Shown here in pieces: positions 43,590 to 52,817 of a stretch of 64,000 nt of DNA (position 1 is the first letter of the stretch; the number at the start of each line of letters is the position of its first letter). Source of the stretch: Candidatus Thorarchaeota archaeon (lineage in GTDB: Archaea; Asgardarchaeota; Thorarchaeia; Thorarchaeales; Thorarchaeaceae); NCBI GenBank assembly GCA_021498125.1, contig JAIZWL010000001.1, positions 1,168,099 to 1,232,098 on the forward strand, given 5' to 3'. The notes beneath the pieces are model-generated. The model had not been told where the DNA came from. It saw only the letters and a list, made by a program, of their open reading frames with translations, and searched no databases. The translations under genes and the position numbers were made by a program.

Positions 43590-44645
43590 CTATTTTTTTA
43601 ATCCTGCCTTTTCGAGGATCTCTACTACGGCTCGTGCTGCATATTCAGTGTCCTCTCTTGAGACCATCCGGTTGAATGCAAATCGAACCCGTTCTCCATA
43701 TTCCCCATATACTAGCACGCCTCGTTTCTTTAGCTCCGCAGCAAGTCCAGCTGCATCAATGTTGAGGTTATCTAGACCAATGAACAGAAGATTAGTTTCA
43801 GGTCTGTTGAGAACGAGTCCCTCCACCTTTGTGAGTTCCTTGTAGAAGAGCTGTGCATTGTCGTGATCCTCTTTCAGACGGTCTATCATCTTCTCTAATG
43901 CAACGATTCCCGGGGCTGCAATGATGCCTGCCTGTCGCATTCCACCGCCCAGTCGCTTTCTGACCCTTAATGCGTCGTGTATGAACTCCTCTGTCCCCGC
44001 GACGAGGGAGCCAATAGGTGCGGAGAGGCCTTTGCTGAGGCATATCTGGACCGAATCGATTTCCTTGACAAGCCTACTAGCTGGGATATCAAGAGCCACA
44101 GCAGCATTGAACAGTCGTGCGCCATCGCAGTGTATTTTCATATCATGGTCATGGGCTACTCTAGCAAGAGCCTCCATTTTGTCTGGAGGCACAATGACGC
44201 CTCCTGCGTAATTATGCGTGTTTTCAATGACGACCATTGCGGTGCGTGCATAATGTGGATTATCCGGACTAATGACGCTCTCCAAGGTCTCAGGAGTGAT
44301 ATAGCCTCTGACCCCATCAACCGGCTTGGGAAAGAGTCCTCCTAACGAGGCCATGGCACCTGCCTCAAAGAGGAAGGTGTGTGACATTCGTTCCACAACG
44401 ACCTCTTCACCTGGTCGTGCCTGAGTCAATAACGAGATCACGTTGCCCTGTGTTCCTGATGTGACCAGCAGCGCAGCCTCTTTTCCAAGGATGCGCGCAG
44501 CCTTTTCCTGTAGCTCTATGACTACCTCATCTTCACCCGCGACATCATCACCGAGTCTTCCTTCTCTATGGGCCTGTACAATAGCATCGATCATATCGTC
44601 GGTCGGGAGTGTAAAGGTGTCACTGCGGAGTTCGATCTGCTTCAT
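43590..44645 (-). CDS. ltaE: Low-specificity L-threonine aldolase (PLP enzyme)
   Basis: PLP-dependent fold-type I aldolase that cleaves threonine or allo-threonine to glycine and acetaldehyde. The PLP lysine is in CLSKGLSAPIGS. MKQIELRSDTFTLPTDDM, the phosphate-binding SGTQGN and the HCDGARLFNAAVAL block are all family marks. At 351 residues it is normal length. It stands alone, divergent from an MFS transporter gene. Confidence 0.93.
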   Translation of the reverse strand: MKQIELRSDTFTLPTDDMIDAIVQAHREGRLGDDVAGEDEVVIELQEKAARILGKEAALLVTSGTQGNVISLLTQARPGEEVVVERMSHTFLFEAGAMASLGGLFPKPVDGVRGYITPETLESVISPDNPHYARTAMVVIENTHNYAGGVIVPPDKMEALARVAHDHDMKIHCDGARLFNAAVALDIPASRLVKEIDSVQICLSKGLSAPIGSLVAGTEEFIHDALRVRKRLGGGMRQAGIIAAPGIVALEKMIDRLKEDHDNAQLFYKELTKVEGLVLNRPETNLLFIGLDNLNIDAAGLAAELKKRGVLVYGEYGERVRFAFNRMVSREDTEYAARAVVEILEKAGLKK

Positions 44646-44724
44646 GTTCGATTCGCTTCGTTATGCTTTACACATGACAAACCATTCTATGAATTTAGGT
44701 TTGTGATTCGTGCCTTCTAAGTAA

Positions 44725-44733
44725 GCTATAAAG
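44725..44733 (+). promoter_or_regulatory. Probable TATA box of the MFS gene
   Basis: GCTATAAAG lies about 40 nt before the ATG at 44771. An AAGGAG ribosome site follows close to the start. Confidence 0.45.
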
Positions 44734-44770
44734 CCTTGAGGGCAGCAGGCGTGTAAGGAGATACACGGAC

Positions 44771-46063
44771 ATGGACTCTGAGCTGGGCTATCTTGACAAG
44801 GTCCGAAAATTCAGGCGCGATGCGCGTCTATACATTCTTACAGGTATGATGACGGCCTTCTCATTTGGTATCTCCAATGTGATCTTCAATCTCTATTTCT
44901 TAGAGGTCGGTTTTGGTGAGGACTTTATCGGGTTCTTTCTCTCGATTTCGCTCTTTGCCTCATCAGGCATCGCATTGATTGCTGGTGTTCTCTCGGATAG
45001 AGTCAGCAGGAAGAAGATGGTCATCATTGCTAATCTGGTTTCATTGATCGCCTTCTTTGTCCAGTATACATTTCTGAATCCGATCGGTCTTATTATCTCG
45101 CAGGCAGTTCTCGGGCTGGCGATTGCCTTTAACTCGGTTTCATGGTCTCCCTATATCACCGAGTTGACGACGAATGAAGAACGGGCCCATCTCTTTGGTG
45201 TCAGCGGTGGCCTGTCACTTCTCAGTGTGCTTGCAGGAAACATTCTTGGTGGTTTTCTTCCTGGACTACTGTTGCGAGGATTCGAACAGATCTCCAGTCT
45301 TGCTATTGCCTATCGATGGACTCTCTGGCTCAGTCTCATTCCCTATGCTATTGGGATCCTTGTCATATTCTCTATGACTGGTGACACTCCAGATGTTTCC
45401 AGTCTTGTTCGATTTAGTAGAAAGGACGTGAAACATTGGGGCTTTATCGGGCGCTATGCTCTTGTTGTAGCGACAGTGGGGCTTGGCGCCGGAATGATAG
45501 TGATGTTCTTCAACATCTTCTTCTCGGCAGAGGCCACCTTTGGCGCCAGTCCTGAACTAATTGGCATCATCTTTGGCATCAACACAATTGTCTTGGCCAT
45601 CGGGAATTTTGTTGCTCCTGCACTGGCTGATCGTTTTGGGAAGGTCCGTACTGTTGTAGTGACGGAACTGTTTTCGATTCCCTTTCTACTCATGATCGCT
45701 TGGGCAACGACCTTGGAGCTTGCAGTGCTTGCGTATGTATCTCGGACTGCATTGATGAATATGGCTGGTCCTGTGTCGCAAGCGTTCTTCATGGAGTCGC
45801 TGACAAAGAATGAACGTTCGACGGCCTCGGGAATTGTCAATACAGGCGATTCATTCGCACGAGGCATTGCAGCAAATATTGGCGGTTGGCTCTTAGCTCA
45901 GGGTTTCTATCGTCTGCCGTATCTCCTAGTTTCAGGTCTGTATCTCCTTGCTGTAATCCTATTCTATGTATTCTTCCATGACAAAGAAAAAGAGCTGAAG
46001 GCTCGTGAGAGTGCAGAGATTCTCAAAGAGCCATCAAAAGAGCTAGAGTTTGATTCTACCTGA
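44771..46063 (+). CDS. Major facilitator superfamily transporter
   Basis: A 12-helix secondary transporter of 430 residues. The MFS loop motif lies between helices 2 and 3 (GVLSDRVSRKKMV) and is repeated in the second half (ALADRFGKVRTVVV). The ATG has AAGGAG about 12 nt upstream. The cytosolic C-terminal tail is charged. The substrate is unknown. It ends 25 bp from the convergent Ntn-hydrolase gene. Confidence 0.85.
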   Translation: MDSELGYLDKVRKFRRDARLYILTGMMTAFSFGISNVIFNLYFLEVGFGEDFIGFFLSISLFASSGIALIAGVLSDRVSRKKMVIIANLVSLIAFFVQYTFLNPIGLIISQAVLGLAIAFNSVSWSPYITELTTNEERAHLFGVSGGLSLLSVLAGNILGGFLPGLLLRGFEQISSLAIAYRWTLWLSLIPYAIGILVIFSMTGDTPDVSSLVRFSRKDVKHWGFIGRYALVVATVGLGAGMIVMFFNIFFSAEATFGASPELIGIIFGINTIVLAIGNFVAPALADRFGKVRTVVVTELFSIPFLLMIAWATTLELAVLAYVSRTALMNMAGPVSQAFFMESLTKNERSTASGIVNTGDSFARGIAANIGGWLLAQGFYRLPYLLVSGLYLLAVILFYVFFHDKEKELKARESAEILKEPSKELEFDST

Positions 46064-46088
46064 TGAAGATGGAACTGGTCCATCCCGT

Positions 46089-46880
46089 CTACGGATACAT
46101 ATCGAAGGCCCGCTTTGAAATCTCCTCATCGGCCGGGAAGATGAGCGGTATCGACGTGTAGATCGTCTCACATGGGGATCCTTTAGCGACGTGGAAGACC
46201 ATCTTAGGTTTCCCGGTTTCCGATACATGATCGATCTCTACAACATAGCTCATGACGGTCTTTGCATCTCCATCCTTTTCGGGATGCATGCAAATACTGG
46301 ACTGTCCCTTCTGTTCACCGTGATCCTTGAGTAACTCAAAGATATCCTTGACATTGTCCACATTCTTGATCAGTTCATAGCCTCGCTCAACACGTCTGAC
46401 TGATGTGTCATACATGGTTTCGGTGTCAAGCATTATGTGATGGCTCGATCTGAGGACTTTACGTTTTGATGTCTCAACTGAATAATCATCAAGAGCTATC
46501 TCTATTGCAAGAACACTGTCAAGATCTGCGAGAATGAGGTTCCCCCATTGATATTTGCGCCCGCTCTTTAGATGATCCTCGACCATGCTTAGACCATCTT
46601 CTGCGTCCTTTGCAAACATTAGAATCTGTTCGGTTAGTTCATGGTACGATGGATTATCCGTGTTTCGTACATGAGTATTGGCAACAGTCAGACCGTACCG
46701 ATTTACACCAATCGCCAGTCCTGAAACATCACCTGTGACTACATTGATACCTTTGACGCCAAAGCAATCCACATCGTAGAACAGGGTATCCTTTTGATGT
46801 TCAGTATTCATGTCTCTGTTTTTGAACAGGAGTGTCTTTTGTAATTCCGGAAGAATCACAGCGCCGGCGAAACTTGTCAT
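46089..46880 (-). CDS. Ntn-hydrolase fold protein (AAT/C45-like)
   Basis: A 263-residue protein that resembles acyl-CoA:isopenicillin-N acyltransferase and C45 peptidases: LLFKNRDMN near residue 20, DVSGLAIGVNRYGLTVANTHV, and WGNLILADLDSVLAIEI. In that family the nucleophile is an N-terminal cysteine exposed by processing. Here the protein starts MTSF, so Thr2 (or Ser3) would have to serve after methionine removal, or the enzyme is inactive. The substrate would be an amide. The family assignment is by pattern and is moderate. Confidence 0.6.
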   Translation of the reverse strand: MTSFAGAVILPELQKTLLFKNRDMNTEHQKDTLFYDVDCFGVKGINVVTGDVSGLAIGVNRYGLTVANTHVRNTDNPSYHELTEQILMFAKDAEDGLSMVEDHLKSGRKYQWGNLILADLDSVLAIEIALDDYSVETSKRKVLRSSHHIMLDTETMYDTSVRRVERGYELIKNVDNVKDIFELLKDHGEQKGQSSICMHPEKDGDAKTVMSYVVEIDHVSETGKPKMVFHVAKGSPCETIYTSIPLIFPADEEISKRAFDMYP

Positions 46881-46973
46881 AATGTCTCACTCATTTCAAA
46901 CCTAAAACCAACCAATATAAGTCGTTATCTGTTGTTATATTTCACAAAATAGCATCTCCCAAGAGGGCATTTT

Positions 46974-47762
46974 ATGCCGAGTCTGTATGATGATCTTCTT
47001 GTAGAACCTGCTAAATTCAAGTCCTTCGCACCTCGGATCTTCTCTTATTCACTTGTAACCTCCACGAATGAAGTAGCTCGTGGGCTCATTGATCAAAATG
47101 CCGGGGACGGAACTGTTGTTGTTGCCGATTCCCAGTCACAAGGTCATGGACGATATGATCGCCGGTGGGAGTCACCCCTGGGCGGCCTCTACCTGTCATT
47201 ACTTCTCACGCCTCGAATAGATGTTGCGCACGCCCCGCTTCTCGGTCTTCTCTGTGCGGTTGGAGCAGCCTATACTGTGCATCAGATCTCACAGGAGGAT
47301 GCGCTCCTTAAGTGGCCAAACGATCTCTTGTTGAAAGGCAAGAAAATAGGTGGTATATTGAGTGAGCTTGTGATCGGGCAAGAACCACTTGCCATCATCG
47401 GAGTGGGTGTCAACATCAATATTGTGCTTCATGATCTCCCGCCGACAGTACGCGAAAATAGCACTTCTCTTGCTCATGAGACTGGTCGTAAATTTTCTCT
47501 CAGCGAGGTTCTGCTTGCTCTCCTAGAGAACGTTGACAAGCTGCTCGCGAGGGTCGAAGCAAGCAATAGTTTTGATTCTGTGCTGGCCGAATGGAGACGG
47601 CTGAGCGCTACACTTGGGCGGCAAGTGGTTGTTACCGGGCAATTTAGGGAGGTAGAGGGGTATGCTCTGGACATAGACGAGCTTGGTCGTCTGATCGTTC
47701 AACAGAGCGACGAATCCGAAGTGATCGTTTCCATCGGGGATGTTGAGCATCTCTCCATGTGA
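46974..47762 (+). CDS. birA: Biotin-[carboxylase] ligase, catalytic form without HTH
   Basis: Makes biotinyl-AMP and attaches biotin to the carrier lysine. The STN start of the fold (residues 30-32), GHGRYDRRWESPLGGLY at 58-74 (the biotin/AMP loop), LKWPNDLLLKGKKIGGIL and the C-terminal SH3-like domain (VEGYALDIDELGRLIV) are present. At 262 residues it lacks the N-terminal DNA-binding domain and so is not a repressor. Its target here is probably the carrier protein at 54401. Confidence 0.93.
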   Translation: MPSLYDDLLVEPAKFKSFAPRIFSYSLVTSTNEVARGLIDQNAGDGTVVVADSQSQGHGRYDRRWESPLGGLYLSLLLTPRIDVAHAPLLGLLCAVGAAYTVHQISQEDALLKWPNDLLLKGKKIGGILSELVIGQEPLAIIGVGVNINIVLHDLPPTVRENSTSLAHETGRKFSLSEVLLALLENVDKLLARVEASNSFDSVLAEWRRLSATLGRQVVVTGQFREVEGYALDIDELGRLIVQQSDESEVIVSIGDVEHLSM

Positions 47763-47950
47763 GTTTTGGACTCTCACCGTGTTGGCATGCATGTGACTAT
47801 CTTTGATGAACCGGGACAGGTGGAGCGATAGTATGAGTTGACTTGAAACATACCATAATTAGAGGCTCTGCCAGGTGATCTGGATAGATACAAATGTTCT
47901 CGTTGTTGTAACGTTTGCGTCCGTGCAAGAAGTCTGTGAGTTGGGTGTAG

Positions 47951-48793
47951 ATGGGTACTACTGTTGTAAAGGTGCGTCCGGAAGATCTTCGAAGGCTGAA
48001 AAAAATATTACTTGACCATACTGGTGTGTCTGAACGAAAGACAACGAATCAATATGAGGTGTTTCGACTCTCTTACGCAGGAGGGAACATTGTCGCCTAT
48101 ACCAGTGGCAAAGTGGTGACCAATTCTACCGATGTGGCCCGTTTGGTCCGTGAGGGGATCATGGCCCTTGGTGCAAAAGATACGCATACCATTATTGGAT
48201 CAGACGAGGCCGGAAAGGGTGAATGGATTGGTCCTCTTGTTGTAGCAGCTGTAGCTCTCTCTTCCCAACAGGCATTGGAGTTGCAGGGGTTCGGAGTCAT
48301 GGATAGTAAGGCGGTCCCACCACATCGGATGCAAGAGCTGGCTGCTGCTGTTCAACGTGCTGCACTTGCTTACAAGATTGTTCTGATCACTCCAAAGAAG
48401 TTCAATGAGATGTTTCGCCAGTTCCATGAAGAGGGGAAGAATCTCAACGATCTACTGGCTTGGGCCCACGCAAAGGCAATTGTCGAGACCCTTGAGCAAC
48501 TTGGTGCAAAGGACAGAACGCCCCTCACAATTATTGTAGATGAGTTTGCTCGTGCAAAAGCTCGCGAACGAATCAGTCGCGTAGTTAATCTCTCTTCAGT
48601 GAAGCTCATCCAGCGCCCACGGGCTGAAGATGCAATTGCGGTTGCCTCGGCGAGTATACTTGCTCGTGCAACACGTGACGACTGGCTCCTGCGTAAGTCC
48701 CGCTCCCTTGATATTGATCTGCTATCTGTTACTGTAGACTCTATTCGTTCTCATCCTGCCTTTGAAGAACTGGTGAAGATCGATTATATCTAA
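47951..48793 (+). CDS. rnhC: Ribonuclease HIII-like protein
   Basis: Cleaves RNA in RNA-DNA hybrids. Residues 1-75 form the TBP-like N-terminal domain that marks RNase HIII. The catalytic domain starts GSDEAGKGEWIGPL (D85, E86; GKG instead of the GRG of HII), with the third acid in VMDSKAV (D118) and the fourth in IIVDEF. At 280 residues it is HIII-length. HIII is mostly bacterial and uncommon in archaea, which makes this copy notable. ATG 47951. Confidence 0.85.
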   Translation: MGTTVVKVRPEDLRRLKKILLDHTGVSERKTTNQYEVFRLSYAGGNIVAYTSGKVVTNSTDVARLVREGIMALGAKDTHTIIGSDEAGKGEWIGPLVVAAVALSSQQALELQGFGVMDSKAVPPHRMQELAAAVQRAALAYKIVLITPKKFNEMFRQFHEEGKNLNDLLAWAHAKAIVETLEQLGAKDRTPLTIIVDEFARAKARERISRVVNLSSVKLIQRPRAEDAIAVASASILARATRDDWLLRKSRSLDIDLLSVTVDSIRSHPAFEELVKIDYI

Positions 48794-48849
48794 CAACCTC
48801 TATCATCCGATTTATTAAGGGACAAGTTTCAATTTGTAAATTGATTCCC

Positions 48850-49923
48850 ATGACAGAAACTCCAGCAGCAGGATTAGGCCGCCTCGACAAGCTACTTCCG
48901 GTATGGATTCTTCTTGCTATGATCTTGGGGATTCTATTGGGCCGATACGTCCCCGGTGTTGCAGTACTTCTGAACTCCCTAAGTGTTGGGACCACATCGA
49001 TTCCAATTGCCATCGGATTGCTTTGGATGATGTATCCTGTGCTTGCAAAAGTGAAGTACGAAGAGATGGGACGGCTGCGTGGAGAAAAACGTATGTTTGG
49101 GGTCTCGTTCATACTGAACTGGATACTCGGTCCCATCATTATGTTCAGTCTGGCCTGGTTATTTCTTGCTGATCTTCCCGAGTATAGAGTGGGACTGATT
49201 CTTGTGGGCCTTGCGCGATGTATTGCAATGGTGTTGATCTGGAACTTTCTTGCTGGTGGGGACTCAGAGTCCTGTGCCATTCTTGTAGCAATTAACTCTC
49301 TCATGCAGATTTTATTATATAGTTTTGAGGCGTGGTTCTACATCTCATTTCTATCTGCCCTCATTGATCCCGCCGCAGCGACTGTAGTGCAGGTGTCATT
49401 GATTGACGTTGCAGTCAGCGTTCTTATCTTTCTGGGGATTCCACTTGCCGGGGGAATGATTACACGGTCAATCTTGTTGAAGCGACGCGGTGCTGAGTGG
49501 TATGATCGAAAGTTTGCTCCCAAGCTCGGGCCAATAGCATTGATTGGTCTTCTCTACACAATTGTCATGATGTTCTCCCTGAAGGGAGACGCCATACTTG
49601 AACTGCCTCTTGATGTTCTCAGGATCTCTCTACCACTCCTCTCATACTTTCTCATCATGTTTCTGATTGCCTTTGGTATATCCTATGTTCTGAAATTTAA
49701 TTATGAGAAGAATGTGACGATCTCCTTTACTGCTGCGAGTAATAACTTTGAGCTTGCCATTGCAGTTGCTATTGGTGTCTTCGGGATCAGTTCTGGTCAA
49801 GCATTGGCAGCAGTAGTAGGGCCGCTCATCGAAGTCCCCGTTCTGGTTGGTCTGGTGTATGTTGCTATGTATTTCAAAAGACGTTTCTATGCTCTAGAGG
49901 ATTCGCGTGTGGCCTCATCTTAG
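48850..49923 (+). CDS. acr3: Acr3-type arsenite efflux permease
   Basis: A ten-helix membrane carrier that exports arsenite (and perhaps antimonite). LARCIAMVLIWN contains the conserved cysteine, and TAASNNFELAIAVAIG is the second conserved helix. ATG 48850 is more likely than TTG 48841. It is about 357 residues, normal length. Its stop overlaps by 3 nt the stop of the convergent arsR gene, a usual functional partner, here in an unusual tail-to-tail layout. Confidence 0.9.
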   Translation: MTETPAAGLGRLDKLLPVWILLAMILGILLGRYVPGVAVLLNSLSVGTTSIPIAIGLLWMMYPVLAKVKYEEMGRLRGEKRMFGVSFILNWILGPIIMFSLAWLFLADLPEYRVGLILVGLARCIAMVLIWNFLAGGDSESCAILVAINSLMQILLYSFEAWFYISFLSALIDPAAATVVQVSLIDVAVSVLIFLGIPLAGGMITRSILLKRRGAEWYDRKFAPKLGPIALIGLLYTIVMMFSLKGDAILELPLDVLRISLPLLSYFLIMFLIAFGISYVLKFNYEKNVTISFTAASNNFELAIAVAIGVFGISSGQALAAVVGPLIEVPVLVGLVYVAMYFKRRFYALEDSRVASS

Positions 49924-50213
49924 TCGGCCTCTTCCGCGAGCACCCGCCGAATCTTCTTTAACAGAGCTGCGATCTTTTCACTTGAGATCCAGTAGATCTT
50001 TCTTTGCCCCTCACGACGTTCTGACAATATATTTGCTCTCACTAACTGAGAGAGATATGACGAAATTGTAGACTGGGCTAATCCAATACGTGGCGCAAGT
50101 TCACATTGGCAGAGTTCGCCATCAATCAATTCTTCAACAATTTGTAGTCTGACCGGGTTACTAAGTGCCTTATGAAATTCAACACATCTGTTTACGGTCT
50201 TTTTATCCGCCAT
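49920..50213 (-). CDS. arsR: ArsR-family winged-helix regulator
   Basis: A 97-residue metalloid-sensing repressor. RLQIVEELIDGELCQCELA carries the Cys-x-Cys pair (C35, C37) in the recognition-helix region where ArsR binds As(III); Cys10 may be the third ligand. AQSTISSYLSQLVRANILSE is the winged-helix core. It is convergent with acr3 and divergent from the carboxyltransferase gene. A palindrome at 50274-50290 is a candidate operator. Confidence 0.88.
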   Translation of the reverse strand: MADKKTVNRCVEFHKALSNPVRLQIVEELIDGELCQCELAPRIGLAQSTISSYLSQLVRANILSERREGQRKIYWISSEKIAALLKKIRRVLAEEAD

Positions 50214-50251
50214 TCTACAGACCTCAATCTTACCGTTTCATTCTTCTCTAT

Positions 50252-50290
50252 TAACGTTTGTTAGACGGTCTTATAGGATATGTTATCCTA
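50252..50290. promoter_or_regulatory. Candidate operator region: two palindromes between arsR and the carboxyltransferase gene
   Basis: TAGGATA-TGT-TATCCTA (50274-50290) is a perfect 7-bp inverted repeat. TAAC-GTTT-GTTA (50252-50263) is a smaller one beside it. They lie 39-77 nt before arsR and 80-118 nt before the carboxyltransferase start, so a regulator, perhaps ArsR itself, could bind here. Confidence 0.4.
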
Positions 50291-50369
50291 CTATGGTGAG
50301 TTTGTGGTCAGGGGGAATATTCATATTCTCCTCCCGCGTTAAGCGATGAAGACCTGTGAGGACTCAAAG

Positions 50370-51917
50370 ATGCCGAATGATCCGTTCGAACGACTAAAGG
50401 AGATGCGTGAGCAGGCACGTCTGGGTGGCGGCCTTGAGCGTCAGAAAAAACAGCACGAGCAGGGGAAGTATACCGCGCGTGAGCGGATAGAGAAACTGCT
50501 TGATCCCGGTTCGTTTGTTGAGGTTGACGAGTTCGTTGTTCACCGTTGCACAGATTTTGGTATGGACAAGAAAAAGATACTCGGCGATGGCGTCATCACC
50601 GGTTTTGGAACGATCGATGGTCGAAAGGTCTTTGTCTTCAGCCAGGACTTTACTGTGTTTGGTGGTTCGCTCTCTGAGATGTTTGGCAAGAAGATCTGCA
50701 AGATCATGGATATGGCCATGGATGTGGGTGCACCAGTCGTTGGGCTTAATGATGGGGCCGGAGCACGGGTGCAGGAGGGCGTAAAGGCACTTGCTTCCTA
50801 TGCGGACATCTTCTATAGGAACACGATCGCCAGCGGAGTCATTCCACAGATCAGTGCAATTATGGGCCCCTGTGCCGGTGGTGCTGTCTATAGTCCCGCA
50901 GTGACAGACTTCACGCTCATGGTGAAGGAGACCTCGCATATGTTCATCACAGGTCCGGAAGTCATCAAGACGGTGACTGGCGAAGAGGTCACCTTTGAGG
51001 ACTTGGGCGGTGCAATGACTCATGCGTCAATCAGTGGTGTTGCTCATTTCGCTTCAGAAAATGAAGACGAGTGCTTCATACAGATTAAAAAACTATTAAG
51101 TTATATGCCAAGCAACAACTTGGAAGACCCACCACGAGTCGAGACAGGTCACAAACCCGATGATGTTGATACCTCAATTGATGAGGTGGTGCCTGATGAT
51201 CCAAACAAGCCCTACGACATGCGCGATGTTGTGGCGAAGGTTGTGGATAATGGCGAGTTCTTTGAGGTCCACGAGCACTGGGCCAAAAACATGATCGTTG
51301 GGTTCGCACGATTTGATGGACGGTCGGTGGGTATAGTTGGAAACCAGCCCGCTCATCTTGCAGGTACACTTGATATTGATGCCTCTGACAAGGTTTCGCG
51401 GTTTGTACGGTTCTGTGATGCCTTCAATATCCCTATCATCACCTTCATGGATGTACCGGGTTACCTCCCCGGAACGGCTCAGGAGTGGGGCGGAATCATT
51501 CGTCATGGCGCAAAGATCCTCTATGCGTTCAGTGAGGCGACAGTCCCCAAGATCACAATCATCACTCGCAAGGCCTATGGTGGAGCATATGATGTTATGA
51601 GCAGCAAGAACATTGGTGCCGATCTCGTCTATGCTTGGCCTACTGCTGAGATCGCCGTCATGGGACCACAGGGAGCATGCAACATCATCTTTCGCAAAGA
51701 GATCAATGCTGCAAAGGACCCTGAGAAAAAACGACAGGCACTCATCGCGGACTATCGTGAAAAGTTTGCTAACCCTTACATTGCTGCTGGGCTCGGGTAT
51801 ATCGACAAAGTGATCTTGCCGCATGAGACCCGTCCACTCATCTGTAAGGGGCTGGATGTCATCTCTAGTAAACGAAAGACTCGTCCGCCTAAGAAACATG
51901 GGAACATTCCTTTGTAG
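50370..51917 (+). CDS. pccB: Acyl-CoA carboxyltransferase (12S transcarboxylase / propionyl-CoA carboxylase beta type)
   Basis: Carboxyltransferase with two crotonase-like halves, 515 residues. ATG 50370 is chosen for its GAGGA site. The first half has [28 protein letters not shown] and [14 protein letters not shown]. The second has [41 protein letters not shown] and [13 protein letters not shown]. It transfers carboxyl between biotin and propionyl- or methylmalonyl-CoA. With the 5S-like and biotin-carrier genes downstream and no biotin carboxylase, it matches the 12S subunit of methylmalonyl-CoA transcarboxylase. A decarboxylase (MmdA) or carboxylase beta role is also possible. A hairpin follows. 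Confidence 0.9.
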   Translation: MPNDPFERLKEMREQARLGGGLERQKKQHEQGKYTARERIEKLLDPGSFVEVDEFVVHRCTDFGMDKKKILGDGVITGFGTIDGRKVFVFSQDFTVFGGSLSEMFGKKICKIMDMAMDVGAPVVGLNDGAGARVQEGVKALASYADIFYRNTIASGVIPQISAIMGPCAGGAVYSPAVTDFTLMVKETSHMFITGPEVIKTVTGEEVTFEDLGGAMTHASISGVAHFASENEDECFIQIKKLLSYMPSNNLEDPPRVETGHKPDDVDTSIDEVVPDDPNKPYDMRDVVAKVVDNGEFFEVHEHWAKNMIVGFARFDGRSVGIVGNQPAHLAGTLDIDASDKVSRFVRFCDAFNIPIITFMDVPGYLPGTAQEWGGIIRHGAKILYAFSEATVPKITIITRKAYGGAYDVMSSKNIGADLVYAWPTAEIAVMGPQGACNIIFRKEINAAKDPEKKRQALIADYREKFANPYIAAGLGYIDKVILPHETRPLICKGLDVISSKRKTRPPKKHGNIPL

Positions 51918-51924
51918 CTTTTAG

Positions 51925-51954
51925 TGTCTTTGGTGTTATCCAGCACCAAAGACA
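51925..51954. terminator. Hairpin between convergent genes
   Basis: A perfect 11-bp stem (TGTCTTTGGTG / CACCAAAGACA, 51925-51935 with 51944-51954) with an 8-nt loop, at the joint of the carboxyltransferase gene and the convergent methyltransferase-like gene. It is probably a bidirectional terminator. Confidence 0.6.
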
Positions 51955-52625
51955 AAGGCGAATCCAATTGCAATTGAAACATTGAGCAATAGGATCATTA
52001 TGATGATTGAAGCGATTGTGTTTATACTCTCTCTTTGTACGCCTACTCTTGGAACGAAAAATCCGCTATTTCTCTTATACTCTTCATATTCTTGTCCATA
52101 CCTTTTGGACAAGTATGATTCCTCAACAAGTGCAAGGATCACGTAGATGAAAAGAATGCTATACCATGTTGCTATCATCATGGGTGGTTCGATCCACGAG
52201 ATTCCAAACGTGGTCATTTGTAACACATAAGATTGGGCAGTAAAACCAATAGTGACGAGTAACATACCAAAATATTGTGGATGTCGCATTCTTCGATATA
52301 GCCCTGTTGTCACAAGACCGTGTTTCTTGTGTTTATGCAGATGAATTGCCGATTGTATTATTATGACAGTTCCACCTATGACAGACCATGAATTGACGTA
52401 ATCTCCGACAAAGAGATTTACTATTGCTCACGGCAATGTTCCTATATCCGATGCCATGAAGATGATGTACCAAATGAATGGTATTGCCATAAGGCCGATC
52501 CAGATTTGTAATGGAGGGATCGATGCGACCAATGGTATTAGATGACCTACAAAATCAGTGATGCGCTTCAGCACCATCTGAACTTTTCCGTTTTGTGTTT
52601 CGGCGGATACCATATAATCTCCCAT
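51936..52625 (-). pseudogene. Isoprenylcysteine-methyltransferase-like (ICMT/PEMT) membrane gene with one in-frame TGA
   Basis: One minus-strand frame from ATG 52625 to TAA 51936 codes for about 229 residues, broken only by TGA at 52428-52430. The first part (MGDYMVSAETQNGK, then a helix LQIWIGLMAIPFIWYIIFMA) reads on after the TGA through AIVNLFVGDYVNSWSVIGG and HLHKHKKHGLVTTGLYRRMR. The latter is the RHPxY core of ICMT-fold methyltransferases, followed by VEESYLSKRYGQEYEEYKR, the conserved C-terminal cap. A TGG-to-TGA change is the simplest cause, since proline-tryptophan would suit this loop. Readthrough or a sequence error are the alternatives. A GTG at 52313 could restart a truncated form. 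Confidence 0.6.
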
Positions 52626-52644
52626 TTATCCATACTATGGTTTG

Positions 52645-52692
52645 ATTTTAATCAGATTTGTTGAACGTAATCTGGTCCTATCTGATTAAAAT
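52645..52692. promoter_or_regulatory. Perfect 13-bp inverted repeat in a divergent promoter region
   Basis: ATTTTAATCAGAT (52645-52657) and ATCTGATTAAAAT (52680-52692) are exact inverted copies with a 22-nt spacer. They lie just upstream of the methyltransferase-like start and about 125 nt before the 5S-like gene. They look like a spaced dimer operator. A hairpin is less likely, with no T run. Confidence 0.45.
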
Positions 52693-52817
52693 GTGGTGTA
52701 TCCCAGGGGAATAAATTTATTTAAAAGGTTAAACATATTAATAATTCCCTTACGAATTTTCACAGCCTAAAGTCAATCTCTATATACTCCCTGTTCACAC
52801 CTTTTTTTGACTGAACA

